A stretch of DNA of 64,000 bases from Halomonas halmophila (GCF_006540005.1 NZ_BJOC01000010.1:84731-148730); one strand, 5' to 3'. Positions 16,022 through 25,279 are shown, numbered from the stretch's first letter. Notes: generated by a model not told the origin, from the letters alone. Program-made: numbers and translations.

Positions 16022-17263
16022 TCAGCTATCTGCCCAGCGCTCATCGGGATGCACCTCGTTGGCCGGCAGCACCGGATCATAGCCCTCGGCACGTAACGCT
16101 TCGATGACATCCCGGGTATGGTCGCGACCCAGTGTCTCCAGCGTAGCCTCGACTTCGGTGGCACGCAGCGAGAGGTCGGTGAATGTGCGCTGATGGGCAA
16201 TGGTGATGACATTGGCGCGCTGTTCGGCGAGCAGGTTGGTGAGTTCGGAGAGGGCGCCGGGCACATCCGAGATGCCCACGCGCACGCGCACGATACGCCC
16301 GCTGCGGACCAGGCCGCGCTGGATCACCGAGGACAGGGCCAGCATGTCGATGTTGCCGCCGCACAGCACCAGGCCGACCCGGCGGCCGCGGAAGCGCTCC
16401 GGGTCGTCGAGGATGGCGGCCAGGCCGGCGGCGCCGGCACCTTCGGCGACGGTCTTCTCGATTTCCAGCAACAGCAGGATGGCGCGTTCGATTTCCGGTT
16501 CGTCGACCAGGCAGATGTCGTTGACGTGCTCGCGGATGATCTCCCGGGTCAGCTCACCGGGCTGCTTGACGGCAATGCCCTCGGCGAGACTGGCCTGCCC
16601 GCAGTGGACCGGCTCGCCGGCCAGCACCTGCTGCATGGCCGGGTAGCGTTGGCTCTGCACGCCGACGATCTCGATCTCCGGGCGCAGCGCCCGGGCGGCC
16701 ACGGCATTGCCGCTGATCAGACCGCCCCCGCCGATGGGGATGACCAGGCTCTCCAGGTCCGGATGGTCCTCGAGCATTTCCAGCGCCATGGTGCCCTGGC
16801 CGGCGATGATGGCCGGGTCGTCGTAGGGATGGACGAAAACCAGGTCGCGCTCCTCGGCCAGGCGCTGGGCATAGGTGCCGGCCTCGTCGACGCCATTGCC
16901 CTCGAGGTGCACTTCGGCGCCCAGCTGGCGAGTATTGCGCACCTTGAGGTTGGGAGTGTGGCGCGGCATGACGATGGTGGCGTGAATGCCCAGGCGGGCG
17001 GCGTGGTAGGCCACCGCCTGGGCATGGTTGCCCGCCGACATCGCGATGACGCCCCGGCGGCGCTCGTCTTCGGACAGCATCAGCAGATGATTGAGGGCGC
17101 CGCGTTCCTTGAAGGCGGCGGTGAACTGGTGGTTCTCGAACTTGATGTACAGCTCGCAGCCGGTCAGCGCCGAGAGCGTGGCCGAGTGCAGACAGGGCGT
17201 GCGCACCAGCTGGTCGCGGGTGCGCTCGGCGGCGTGTTTTACGTCATCCAGGGTGACGGTCAT
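16022..17263 (-). CDS. Threonine ammonia-lyase with C-terminal ACT domain
   Basis: 413 residues, PLP fold type II. The Schiff-base lysine is Lys52 in FTAAFKERGALN. Other landmarks are MSAGNHAQAVAYHA, the phosphate-binding IPIGGGGLISG and VLCGGNIDM. The last 80 residues form one ACT-like domain (VGISDVPGALSELTNLLAEQ). This is the short type seen in TdcB-like and serine/threonine dehydratases with one ACT domain, not the IlvA form with two. It makes 2-oxobutanoate and ammonia from threonine and may also act on serine. It is followed after 30 bp by nothing on its strand, and the ChaC gene lies 30 bp upstream in the same direction, so they could be cotranscribed. Confidence 0.92.
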   Translation of the reverse strand: MTVTLDDVKHAAERTRDQLVRTPCLHSATLSALTGCELYIKFENHQFTAAFKERGALNHLLMLSEDERRRGVIAMSAGNHAQAVAYHAARLGIHATIVMPRHTPNLKVRNTRQLGAEVHLEGNGVDEAGTYAQRLAEERDLVFVHPYDDPAIIAGQGTMALEMLEDHPDLESLVIPIGGGGLISGNAVAARALRPEIEIVGVQSQRYPAMQQVLAGEPVHCGQASLAEGIAVKQPGELTREIIREHVNDICLVDEPEIERAILLLLEIEKTVAEGAGAAGLAAILDDPERFRGRRVGLVLCGGNIDMLALSSVIQRGLVRSGRIVRVRVGISDVPGALSELTNLLAEQRANVITIAHQRTFTDLSLRATEVEATLETLGRDHTRDVIEALRAEGYDPVLPANEVHPDERWADS

Positions 17264-17293
17264 GGGCGAGTCTCTCCATCGGGCCGGGCGTGA

Positions 17294-17878
17294 TCAGGAT
17301 GTCTCGGGGGTCGTGTCGTCCACCTGGCGTAACTGGTGAGCCAATTCCCTGATGTGGGTATCCTCGACGCCGAGCTGGTTGAGGGCGTCATCCAGGTTCA
17401 GCAGGTAGTCGCGATTGGGGCCGCTGGGCCCCTGGGCGGTGGCGATTTGACGGGCCATGGCCTCCAGCGGGGCTTCGCCGAGAAAGGCGGCGTTGTGTTC
17501 GGTGGCGATGTACACCAGGCCCTGGGCGGTGTCGCCGTCGTTGAAGCGCAGGGTGACGACCTCGCGCAGATAGCCGTTCTTCTCGCGCACGTCCAGCGGG
17601 CCGAGCACGTCCGGGGTGATGCGATAGGCCATGCCGTGGCAGGTGGCGCCGGCTTCGGGCAGCAGGGTGGCGACGCGTCCCGGCGAGTCGGGGGTGCCGC
17701 GATGGTCGTGGGAACCCTGCCAGAAGCGGCGCGTCCAGCCGCGAATGCTCGCCGGGCGGCGTTCCAGGTAGTCGAAGCCGGCCTTCCAGATCAGTGAGCC
17801 ATAGCCGAACAGCCAGATGGCGTCCTGGTCGGCGAAGTGATCCCGCTGTTGATTCTGCTGGGTAGTGTCGAGGGTCAT
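17294..17878 (-). CDS. chaC: ChaC-like glutathione-specific gamma-glutamylcyclotransferase
   Basis: 194 residues. The substrate loop WLFGYGSLIWKAGFDYLERR (YGSL at residues 26-29) and the catalytic Glu in LDVREKNGYLREV are both present, as is RVATLLPEAG. ChaC enzymes cleave cytosolic glutathione to 5-oxoproline and Cys-Gly. It is a single-domain cytoplasmic protein of normal length. It lies between the threonine ammonia-lyase gene and the PhoD-like gene, all on the minus strand with gaps of 30 and 45 bp, so the three may form one transcript. No functional link among them is obvious. Confidence 0.92.
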   Translation of the reverse strand: MTLDTTQQNQQRDHFADQDAIWLFGYGSLIWKAGFDYLERRPASIRGWTRRFWQGSHDHRGTPDSPGRVATLLPEAGATCHGMAYRITPDVLGPLDVREKNGYLREVVTLRFNDGDTAQGLVYIATEHNAAFLGEAPLEAMARQIATAQGPSGPNRDYLLNLDDALNQLGVEDTHIRELAHQLRQVDDTTPETS

Positions 17879-17923
17879 GGCGTCCGTCGTGTCGTTGAGT
17901 CGTGGCCGTGAAGTGGCGAAGCG

Positions 17924-19852
17924 TCAGCTGTCCTTGCGCGGCGGTGGGAATACCACGTCGAAGCCGCGGGCATCGAGCTGGCGGATGTCCTCCGGGCGGC
18001 CCTGGTCGTCGAGCACCACCAGACCGATCCCGGCGCCGTTCCAGAGGCGCTCGCCGGCCTCGGCACGGTCCGGGTCGCGCGGCCGGATGCGCATGGGCCG
18101 ACGCTTGGTGAACCAGTTGAGCGGTGAGCGCGGCGCATATAGCCAGCGGTTGGCGCGGTCGAAGGTGTCCAGCAATTTATCCGGGAAGGCGTTTTTCACG
18201 CCGCTCGAGGTGATCTGCCAGATGCGCGAGCCACGCTTGCTGTGGCGAATCTTGATGTCATAGGCGAAGGAGTAATGCACATCGCCGGACAGCACCACGT
18301 AGTGTCCCGGGGTGCGCGAGTGGCGGAAGATGTTGAGCATCACGCTGGCCGCGCCGCGATGCGCCATCCAGTTCTCGGCATCCACCAGCAGCGGCTTGCC
18401 GGCCAGGGTGAAGAGCTTCTGTACCGTCTCGATGAGCTTGACGCCGAACATCGGTGTGGGCGAGACGATCACCACCGAAGGGGCGTCGAGCATCTGCTGC
18501 TGTAGCTCGGAGAGCGCTTCCCAGTCCATCAGCCCGGAAGGGCGGCCACGCTTGCGCTCGCTGCGCCAGCGGCGGGTGCGGGTATCCAGCACCACCAGCT
18601 TGGGCGAACCTGGCACGGCGTATTCCCAGCCCTGGAAACGTTGCAGGTTGTCGAGGAACTGGTCGTGGGGCTCGGCGGGCAACCAGCCGTCTTCCTTGGT
18701 GGCGGTCTCGAGCAGGGCCGCGACCTCGTCCATGGGGCCGGCCAGCCGGTCCGGGTCGTTGCCCCAGCCCTGGCAGAGCAGATAGCCCATCAGTGCATTG
18801 CCGATGATGCGCCGCGAGAAGGGGTTGCCGTAGGCGGTTTCCTCCCAGGCGGCGGTCAGGTTCCAGTCATCGGTGACGTCATGGTCGTCGAAGATCATCA
18901 GGCTCGGCAGATGGGCCAGCAGGCGCGCCACGGCCGGCAGTTCCTCGGCGAAGCGTTCGATGACCCCGAGCTCCTCGTCGAAGGTCTCGCGCTGGCTGTC
19001 CTCCAGCGTCGGGCGCTCGATCTTCACCAGTTGCCAGGGCGTCGGGGACCAGACCAGCAGGTACATGGCGATGATCTCGCCGAAGCTGATCAGATGGTTG
19101 GTGGCATTGGCCGAGGTAAAGATGGGCTTGCGGGCGCCGCCGAAGAAGCCCTTGCGGACATCCTGGCTTTCGTCGACATCCGGCAGCAGGGAATCGCGCC
19201 TGTAATAGGCCGTGTCCGTGGTGGCCAGGGCGCGACTGTCGCGGATGGTAGCGCCTTCCAGGGGCTCGTCGAACAGGTCGAGCTGCCGAATCAACTGGTG
19301 AATGGCCACCAGCATCGGGCCGGCCACGTCATCGGCGTAGATCTGGTCGCCGGACATCAATAGCCAGGCGGGCCATTGGGTGGTGTCGTCGTGGCGTTCG
19401 GCGAGCCAGGCATCGGCGCGTGCCAGGCCGTCCGGGCCGTCGTGATGCGGACGGCGGCAGGAGCCATGCATGAGCCGGCGCTGGGTGGAAGCCAGCACGA
19501 AGCTCGGGCGTCGAGCGCCGTCATGCAGCAGATGCGGGGCCCAGTCGGCGATGCCGCCTTCCTCGCCGAGGCGCAGGTCATAGTCGATGCGCTGGTCCTG
19601 GGGCAGCGGCGTGCCCAGGGCGACATCGATCAGGTGCAGGTAGGCATGCCGGCCCAGCGGCAGGCAGCGCACCCGCTTGTCGTTGAGCGCCAGGCGACGC
19701 GGTGGCTGGCCTTCGGGCTGCAGGACCAGCTGCATGTCCAGCGGGCGGCTGCCGACCACCCAGAGCAATAACCGGTCAGGCGACAGGCGTCTCAGCAGAG
19801 GGCCGGCCAGGACGGAAGGGAGGGGCTGGGATGCATCTTCCGTTGTCGTCAT
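17924..19852 (-). CDS. PhoD-like metallophosphatase (alkaline phosphatase D family)
   Basis: 642 residues. Metal-site motifs of the PhoD-like/MPP superfamily are visible: LMSGDQIYADD, LMIFDDHDVTDDWN and, near the C terminus, VVLSGDVHYSFAYDI. No Tat or Sec signal is seen at the N terminus (MTTTEDASQPLP), so unlike secreted PhoD it is probably cytoplasmic. This matches a widespread proteobacterial subgroup of unclear substrate. AAAGGA upstream supports the start at 19852; the longer frame adds 24 unlikely residues. Confidence 0.85.
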   Translation of the reverse strand: MTTTEDASQPLPSVLAGPLLRRLSPDRLLLWVVGSRPLDMQLVLQPEGQPPRRLALNDKRVRCLPLGRHAYLHLIDVALGTPLPQDQRIDYDLRLGEEGGIADWAPHLLHDGARRPSFVLASTQRRLMHGSCRRPHHDGPDGLARADAWLAERHDDTTQWPAWLLMSGDQIYADDVAGPMLVAIHQLIRQLDLFDEPLEGATIRDSRALATTDTAYYRRDSLLPDVDESQDVRKGFFGGARKPIFTSANATNHLISFGEIIAMYLLVWSPTPWQLVKIERPTLEDSQRETFDEELGVIERFAEELPAVARLLAHLPSLMIFDDHDVTDDWNLTAAWEETAYGNPFSRRIIGNALMGYLLCQGWGNDPDRLAGPMDEVAALLETATKEDGWLPAEPHDQFLDNLQRFQGWEYAVPGSPKLVVLDTRTRRWRSERKRGRPSGLMDWEALSELQQQMLDAPSVVIVSPTPMFGVKLIETVQKLFTLAGKPLLVDAENWMAHRGAASVMLNIFRHSRTPGHYVVLSGDVHYSFAYDIKIRHSKRGSRIWQITSSGVKNAFPDKLLDTFDRANRWLYAPRSPLNWFTKRRPMRIRPRDPDRAEAGERLWNGAGIGLVVLDDQGRPEDIRQLDARGFDVVFPPPRKDS

Positions 19853-20027
19853 GTCGATTCCTTTCTCGCCATCTTGTCTCGCCGCGTTCCTGCCATGCAG
19901 GCCGGTCGGCAGTGACTCGGACATTGTCGGGGCACGCTGACAGGCTCGGGGAGCCTTGCAGCGCTCGCTGTGTCCAGCATACCACTCAGTCGCGGGACTG
20001 TGAGGGCCGTCAGTCAGGGGGCCGGAG

Positions 20028-21377
20028 TTACCAGCTGGTCTCGGGCAGCCAGAGGCGGGCGCAAAGGCCGCCGCCGTCGGCGCGCTCGAGGGTCAGTGTG
20101 CCTTCATGCAGCGTGACAAGATCATGCACGATGGCCAGGCCCAGACCGCTGCCGGAGCGCTGTTCGTCGAGCCGTGCGCCCCGCGCCAGGGCGGCCTGGC
20201 AGTCGGCCTCGCTCATCCCGGGGCCGTCGTCCTCGACCTTCAGCCAGGTGCCCTCGTCTTCTCGTCCGCCACTCAGGGTGACCCGATGGCCGGCCCAGCG
20301 CAGGGCGTTGTCGAGCAGGTTGCCGATGATTTCCTGCAGGTCCTGGGGGTCGAGGCGGACGCTCAGCCGGTCGTCCAGGTCGTTCTCCAGTACCAGGCCA
20401 CGCCGCTGGGCCAGGCGCGAGAGCCCGTCGAGCACCGGGCGCAGGGTCTCGTGACAATCGATCGGGCGGTTGAGCGTGCCATCGCCGGCCGCGGAGGCCC
20501 GCGCCAGATGGTGACGAGTGGCATCGTCGATGCGTGCCAGCTCGCCCTTGAGCCGACGGCGTGCATCTTCCGGGAAGCTGTCGGCGAGGGTGGTCAGCAC
20601 GCTGACTGGTGTCTTGAGGGCGTGGGCCAGGTTGCCGGCGGCGTGGCGAGCACGCTCCAGGCGGCGACGGTCGCGCTCGAGAACGGCATTCATGGCACCG
20701 GCCAGCCGGGCCAGCTCGGCGGGCAGTCGAGTGCCCAGGCGCTCGCGATCGCCGCTTTCCACGGCTTCAAGGTCGCTGCGCAGGCGGCGCAAGGGGGCCA
20801 GCCCCCAGCGAATCTGCAGCGCCAGGCCGAGCAGGATCAGCAGGCCCAAGGCAGCCAGCGAGAGACTCAATAGTCGGTTGAAGCGCGACGCTTCGAGGTC
20901 GATGGCGCGAGTGGGCGCCGCCACGCTGACCTGCAGCGGGGTGTCCAGCGGGGCCAGCTGGATCTGTCGGGAGAGGACGCGTAGCTCGGTGTCACGGGGA
21001 CCGACAAGTTCCCGAGGGGCCCCGGTCTCGAGGACCGGCAAGCGTTGGTCCCACAGCGAGCGTGAACTCAGCAGCCGATCGTTGCCGTCGCTGACCTGCC
21101 AGTACCAGCCGGAAAGGGCCTGGCGAAAGCGCGGCTCGCCCAGCTCGCGGTCATGCACCAGGCGCTGCTCGACCGCGTCGTAGCGCACCCCGGCGATGAC
21201 CTGGTTGAGCAGGCCGTCCAGGCGCTCGTCGAACACCGTGGTGACCGAGTCGCGAAAGTGGTGGGCGAGCCCCAGGCCGGCGAGTGGCAGTAGCACCCCG
21301 ACCAGCAGCAGGGCGGCCAGTAGCAGACGGGTGGCCACGGAGGCTCGGGTCAAGCGGTCTTGCCAGGTCGTGCTCAT
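20028..21377 (-). CDS. OmpR-partner sensor histidine kinase (QseC/PhoQ-like)
   Basis: 449 residues. Two membrane helices (about 17-38 and 165-187) flank a periplasmic domain of about 125 residues, followed by a HAMP-like linker. The dimerisation helix carries NLAHALKTPVSVL (His near residue 249). The ATPase boxes are NLLDNALRWAG, DDGPGM and GSGLGLAIVHD. It autophosphorylates and donates to the response regulator encoded just upstream; the two genes overlap by 4 bp (ATGA). It is the last gene of the PepSY-regulator-kinase operon. The signal is unknown, but PepSY neighbours suggest envelope stress or metals. Confidence 0.93.
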   Translation of the reverse strand: MSTTWQDRLTRASVATRLLLAALLLVGVLLPLAGLGLAHHFRDSVTTVFDERLDGLLNQVIAGVRYDAVEQRLVHDRELGEPRFRQALSGWYWQVSDGNDRLLSSRSLWDQRLPVLETGAPRELVGPRDTELRVLSRQIQLAPLDTPLQVSVAAPTRAIDLEASRFNRLLSLSLAALGLLILLGLALQIRWGLAPLRRLRSDLEAVESGDRERLGTRLPAELARLAGAMNAVLERDRRRLERARHAAGNLAHALKTPVSVLTTLADSFPEDARRRLKGELARIDDATRHHLARASAAGDGTLNRPIDCHETLRPVLDGLSRLAQRRGLVLENDLDDRLSVRLDPQDLQEIIGNLLDNALRWAGHRVTLSGGREDEGTWLKVEDDGPGMSEADCQAALARGARLDEQRSGSGLGLAIVHDLVTLHEGTLTLERADGGGLCARLWLPETSW

Positions 21378-22045
21378 GAGGCGGCTTCATGGTCGACGAG
21401 CCGGTAGCCCTGGCCGCGCTGGGTTACGATGCGCTGGCTGCCCAGCTTGCGCCGCAGCCGACTTATCTGCACATCGATGACATTGGAATCCGGCTCGTGG
21501 TCGCGGTCGTAGACGTGCTCGGCGAGTTCGGCGCGGCTGACCACCCGCGGCGCGGCATGGATCAGATAGGCCAGCAGGCGCGATTCCTGGGCGGTCAGGC
21601 CCACCGGGCGACCGGCCAGGGTCACGCTGGCGGTATGGGTGTCGAAGGTCAGGTCACCGACGCGCAGCACCGGGTGCGAGTGGCCATGGCTGCGGCGCAT
21701 CAGGGCTCGCAGGCGGAACAGCACTTCGGCGGTCTCGAAGGGCTTGGTCACGTAGTCGTCGGCACCGGCGGAAAAGCCGGCCGCCTTGTCGGCCCAGCGT
21801 TCGCGGGCGGTCAGCACGAGCACCGGCAGATCGATGCCGGCATCGCGCCACTGGGCCAGCCAGCGGGTGCCGTCGCCATCCGGCAGGCCCAGGTCGAGAA
21901 TCACCGCATCGTATTGCTCGGTCTGCACCAGGAAGTCGGCCTCGCCGCCCTCGGCGGTCTGTTCGATGAGCACGCCGGCATCGGCCAGGGCGGTGCTCAA
22001 GGCATCGGCGAGCGGGCGGTCGTCTTCCACCAGCAGAACCTTCAT
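21374..22045 (-). CDS. OmpR/PhoP-family response regulator
   Basis: 223 residues. The receiver domain has LLVEDDRPLADAL, the phospho-acceptor Asp in VILDLGLPDGDG, VLTARE and the Lys of YVTKPFE. The C-terminal winged helix (LTAQESRLLAYLIHAAPRVV, then SNVIDVQISRLRRKLG) is of OmpR type. Its start overlaps the PepSY gene and its stop overlaps the kinase gene, so all three are coupled. Paired 9-bp direct repeats spaced 11 bp apart lie in the divergent promoter region at 22445-22464 and are a likely binding site. Confidence 0.94.
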   Translation of the reverse strand: MKVLLVEDDRPLADALSTALADAGVLIEQTAEGGEADFLVQTEQYDAVILDLGLPDGDGTRWLAQWRDAGIDLPVLVLTARERWADKAAGFSAGADDYVTKPFETAEVLFRLRALMRRSHGHSHPVLRVGDLTFDTHTASVTLAGRPVGLTAQESRLLAYLIHAAPRVVSRAELAEHVYDRDHEPDSNVIDVQISRLRRKLGSQRIVTQRGQGYRLVDHEAAS

Positions 22046-22422
22046 GGTGACTTCCTCATGGCGTTGATATTCGCGCCTTCCATGCCGATCAGTTGTCCGT
22101 CGCTGGCATCGAATTCGAACTCCACGACCTGCCCCTGGGGGCCGAGCATTTCGATTTCATAGAGGGTTGCGCCATCATCACGCTCCAGCTCGACCTCCAG
22201 TACCTCGCCCCGGTAACGGGACTGCAGCCAGTCGAGGATGGTCGGCAGTTCGACCAGCTCGCCGCGTTGTACTGCGTCATGCAGCTCCCGCCAGTCCTCG
22301 TCGGCCAGCACCGAAGTGGTCATCAGGACAGATAACAGCATACCGCAGGCGCCAGCGCAGGCAGTGTGCGACTGTCTGGCAAGGAATCCGAGGGTAATGG
22401 AAAGTGCGCGCATGAGTCTCAT
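22042..22422 (-). CDS. Exported PepSY-domain protein, first gene of the two-component operon
   Basis: 126 residues. An N-terminal hydrophobic segment ending LMTTSVLADED is a signal peptide (start at 22422 or 22413). The mature 85 residues form a PepSY domain (AVQRGELVELPTILDWLQSR, then VLEVELERDDGATLYEIEML and a C-terminal DASDGQLIGMEG). PepSY domains are thought to modulate proteases or sense envelope conditions. It is translationally coupled to the response regulator and lies divergent from a second small exported protein of similar size, so both may be outputs or accessory sensors of the system. Confidence 0.85.
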   Translation of the reverse strand: MRLMRALSITLGFLARQSHTACAGACGMLLSVLMTTSVLADEDWRELHDAVQRGELVELPTILDWLQSRYRGEVLEVELERDDGATLYEIEMLGPQGQVVEFEFDASDGQLIGMEGANINAMRKSP

Positions 22423-22444
22423 GATTCCGAGATTGCCAGTGACG

Positions 22445-22464
22445 ACATGAATGAAACATGAATG
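22445..22464. promoter_or_regulatory. Two 9-bp direct repeats, candidate response-regulator box
   Basis: ACATGAATG occurs at 22445-22453 and again at 22456-22464, an 11-bp period. That is the geometry expected for an OmpR-family dimer on one face of the helix. It lies between the divergent PepSY genes, 23 bp from the minus-strand start and 79 bp from the plus-strand start. Confidence 0.6.
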
Positions 22465-22542
22465 GCCTTGTCAGTTCCCGGCAAGGTGGGCGGTGGTACA
22501 ACGTCTGTGTCACAACGAATGTACCCTGAAGAGGACGTTACC

Positions 22543-23016
22543 ATGATGAACTTGAAGACGCTGATGATCACTTCTGCTTCCGCTCTGGCGCTGGTCGCTG
22601 GCAGTGCCCAGGCGGATGGCCGGCTTGGCCTGGACCGAGTCGATGCAGTGCTCGAACGCGCACAGACCTTCGGCTTCACCCACTACGAAGAGATCGAAGC
22701 CAATGGTCGTGATGTGGTGGAAGTCGAAGGGTGGCTGGATGACGAGTGGTACGCCGATGTCCGGCTTTCCCTGAACAGCGATGAAACGCTGCGCGAGGAG
22801 CGCAAGCGTCTGGTGACGGGTGCCTGGGGCATGACCGACGATGACGTGCGTCAGGCTTTTGCTGCGGCGAGTGCCGAGGACATGACCGAGTTCGAGAGCC
22901 TGCAGATCGATGAAGCGGGTCATATCGAGATCGAAGGTCGTGGCCAGAATGGCCGCGAACTCGAGATCACCACCCGCCAGGGTCAGGATGGCGTGGTCGC
23001 GGTGGAGCGTGACTAA
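22543..23016 (+). CDS. Exported PepSY-like protein divergent from the two-component operon
   Basis: 157 residues. A signal peptide (LMITSASALALVAGSAQA, cleavage near residue 24) precedes an acidic mature domain. The first half (VDAVLERAQTFGFTHYEEIE, then VEVEGWLDDEWYADVRL) resembles a PepSY fold and a second similar segment follows (ESLQIDEAGHIEIEGRGQ). I see no catalytic motif. GAGGA 7 bp upstream fixes the start at 22543. Its position opposite the PepSY-regulator-kinase operon, across a direct-repeat box, suggests it belongs to the same regulon. Confidence 0.75.
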   Translation: MMNLKTLMITSASALALVAGSAQADGRLGLDRVDAVLERAQTFGFTHYEEIEANGRDVVEVEGWLDDEWYADVRLSLNSDETLREERKRLVTGAWGMTDDDVRQAFAAASAEDMTEFESLQIDEAGHIEIEGRGQNGRELEITTRQGQDGVVAVERD

Positions 23017-23058
23017 CGCCCCTTGGGGCGAACATGGCCCACACGGGAGTGGCAACTG

Positions 23059-23085
23059 CGAGAGCCCGTCGAGGACGGGCTCTCG
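23059..23085. terminator. Bidirectional hairpin terminator between convergent genes
   Basis: A 12-bp perfect stem (CGAGAGCCCGTC / GACGGGCTCTCG) with a 3-base loop, midway between the PepSY-like gene and the glutamate-synthase-like gene. The T-run is weak on both sides, but the stem is very strong. Confidence 0.7.
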
Positions 23086-23092
23086 GTAAAGC

Positions 23093-24733
23093 CTAGACCA
23101 GCTTGCTCTGACGCAACTGCCATTCGCTGAATGGTGGCGCAAAACTCGCCGGATCCGCCTGATCCCAGTAATCACTGAATATGGGGTGATGGGTGGCGCC
23201 ATTCTCGAGCAGGGCGCCCGGCGGCACAAAGTCGAACAAGGTGGCAAGACTGCGCACTTCGTGACGCGAAATACGCCTCACGACGTGCTCGGGCCCCAGC
23301 TCACTGGGATGGGACAGGCCGGAGGCTGCCAGCATCTCGGCCAATGCCTTCAGCGTATTGCCGTGAAAGTGTCGGACACGCTCGGCCTTGAGGGGAACAT
23401 CCAGCCGCTTGCCACGCCGTGGGTCCTGAGTCGCCACGCCGCTTGGACAGCGGTCGGTATGACAGCTCTGCGCCTGAATGCAGCCCAGGGCGAACATGTA
23501 ACCCCGCGCGGCATTGCACCAGTCGGCACCCAGCGCCATGGTGCGGGCGATGTCGAAGGCGCTGATGATCTTGCCGGCCGCGCCCACACGGATGTCATCA
23601 CGCAACCCGGCACCGACCAGGGTGTTGTGCACCAGTATCAGGGCTTCGGTCAACGGCATGCCGAGGCGGTTGGCAAACTCCAACGGTGCCGCGCCGGTTC
23701 CGCCCTGGCCACCGTCCACGACCACGAAATCCGGGTAGTCGTCCGCTTCACGCATGGCCTTGACCATCGCGAACCACTCCCATGGATGACCAATCGCCAG
23801 TTTGATGCCCACCGGTTTGCCGCCGGAGAGCTCGCGCAGTTGCTGAATGAAGGCGATCATCTCGCGAGGCGTGGTGAAAGCACTGTGAGCGGCCGGTGAA
23901 AGTACGTCCTGGCCTTCCGGAACACCGCGTGTCGAGGCGATCTCCGGCGTGACCTTGGGCCCGGGAAGAACCCCGCCATGACCGGGTTTTGCGCCCTGTG
24001 AGAGCTTGATCTCGATCATCTTGACCGCTTCGAGCTGGGCGGTTTTGGTGAACTGTTCGGGATCGAAACGTCCCTCGCTGTCGCGACAACCAAAGTAGCC
24101 GGAGCCGATTTCCCAGACCAGGTCGCCTCCCTGATGATGGTAGGGTGACAGGCCGCCTTCACCGGTATCATGGTAGAAGCCGCCGTCCCGAGCCCCTTCG
24201 TTCAAGGCGCGGATAGCATTGGCAGACAGGGCACCGAAGCTCATCGCCGAGATATTGAAGACACTGGCGGAGTAGGGACGAGGCCGATGGGCGCCGATCT
24301 CCACCCGGAAGTCGTGACCCTGGATGCTGGCTGGCGCCAGCGAATGGTTCATCCATTCGTAGCCGGGGGCCTGCATATCGCGCTGGGAACCGAACGGCTG
24401 CTTGTCGATGGTGTTCTTGGCGCGGCGATAGACCAGGCTACGCTGCTCGCGGGAATACGGGCGTTCCTCGGTATCCGGCTGGATGAAGTACTGGCGGATT
24501 TCCGGGCCGATGGATTCCAGCCAGTAGCGCAGATGGGCCAGAATCGGATAGTTGCGGCTGACAGTATGCTGGCGCTGGACGATATCGTGGGTGCCCAGGG
24601 CGGCCGGCAGGCCGAATGCCAGCAAGCCGATGCCGGCGAGCCAGCCGGGACTCAGGGCCATTGCCAGCAGGCATATGATCGAACCGACGAGGCAGGTGGC
24701 ATAGACGCCGTAGCGGCTGGGGAGGCGGTACAT
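23093..24733 (-). CDS. Membrane-anchored FMN-binding glutamate-synthase-family protein
   Basis: About 546 residues. Two hydrophobic helices at the N terminus (YATCLVGSIICLLAMALSPG and the next) anchor a soluble domain like the central FMN/Fe-S part of GltB. Visible features are AMSFGALSANAIRALNEGA, PGHGGVLPGPKVTPEIA, the FMN-binding VVDGGQGGTGAAPLEF, and a cluster of cysteines in LGCIQAQSCHTDRCPSG. It lacks glutaminase and C-terminal beta-helix domains, so it is not a full glutamate synthase. Homologues of this membrane-bound form have no settled reaction. The start is uncertain: ATG at 24733 or 24769. Confidence 0.85.
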   Translation of the reverse strand: MYRLPSRYGVYATCLVGSIICLLAMALSPGWLAGIGLLAFGLPAALGTHDIVQRQHTVSRNYPILAHLRYWLESIGPEIRQYFIQPDTEERPYSREQRSLVYRRAKNTIDKQPFGSQRDMQAPGYEWMNHSLAPASIQGHDFRVEIGAHRPRPYSASVFNISAMSFGALSANAIRALNEGARDGGFYHDTGEGGLSPYHHQGGDLVWEIGSGYFGCRDSEGRFDPEQFTKTAQLEAVKMIEIKLSQGAKPGHGGVLPGPKVTPEIASTRGVPEGQDVLSPAAHSAFTTPREMIAFIQQLRELSGGKPVGIKLAIGHPWEWFAMVKAMREADDYPDFVVVDGGQGGTGAAPLEFANRLGMPLTEALILVHNTLVGAGLRDDIRVGAAGKIISAFDIARTMALGADWCNAARGYMFALGCIQAQSCHTDRCPSGVATQDPRRGKRLDVPLKAERVRHFHGNTLKALAEMLAASGLSHPSELGPEHVVRRISRHEVRSLATLFDFVPPGALLENGATHHPIFSDYWDQADPASFAPPFSEWQLRQSKLV

Positions 24734-24854
24734 GCGGGAGGGGTCCTTCAAGCGATCAGAGACGACCATTGCATGTCGCCATGGCCCGGCTGTCAATCCA
24801 GGGGCCGAAAGCCTGGTGAGACGTCATGATTTCGTCACACCGCGCAAATAGTGT

Positions 24855-24883
24855 TTGACCTGTGCGCCGCACAAGCGCATGCT
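24855..24883 (+). promoter_or_regulatory. Possible promoter of the cold shock gene with a long leader
   Basis: TTGACC (24855-24860), 17 bp, then CATGCT (24878-24883). It would give a 5' leader of about 135 bases, the usual length for temperature-regulated csp transcripts. The -10 match is poor. Confidence 0.35.
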
Positions 24884-25026
24884 AGTTCGCAGTAGGTTAG
24901 CAAGTCGCATATCGCAAGTGGTCATCGAAACGCTCTAGTGTCGATTTCCCGGTGAAACGATTCTTGTTTTACCCACTGCAACTCGGGTATTTCCCGGTAA
25001 ATCTTCTCTATTGAGGAATTCGCAAA

Positions 25027-25233
25027 ATGGCTACTGGTACAGTTAAGTGGTTCAACGACACTAAAGGCTTCGGCTTCATCTCTCCGGACGACAACGGTGA
25101 CGACCTGTTCGCTCACTTCTCCGAGATTCAGGCTGAAGGCTTCAAGTCTCTGCAGGACGGCCAGAAGGTTTCCTTCGACGTCACTCAGGGCAAGAAAGGC
25201 CTGCAGGCTTCCAACATCAAGGCTCAGGATTAA
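25027..25233 (+). CDS. CspA-family cold shock protein
   Basis: 68 residues, one cold shock domain. The RNA-binding motifs RNP1 (KGFGFIS) and RNP2 (LFAHFSEI) are intact. The codon bias (frequent CTG, GGC, AAG, TTC) suggests high expression. It binds single-stranded RNA/DNA and melts RNA structure in the cytoplasm. TGAGGA upstream supports the start. A long AT-rich leader precedes it and a strong terminator follows, so it is a single-gene unit. Whether it is cold-inducible cannot be told from the sequence. Confidence 0.97.
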   Translation: MATGTVKWFNDTKGFGFISPDDNGDDLFAHFSEIQAEGFKSLQDGQKVSFDVTQGKKGLQASNIKAQD

Positions 25234-25279
25234 TCTCCTGATTTGATGTTTGTCGTGCTCCTTGCAGCATGACACCCGG

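Noticed and set aside
16118..17293. 391-codon plus-strand open frame across the threonine ammonia-lyase gene
   Set aside because: Antisense shadow; the minus-strand frame has a PLP lysine and all family motifs.
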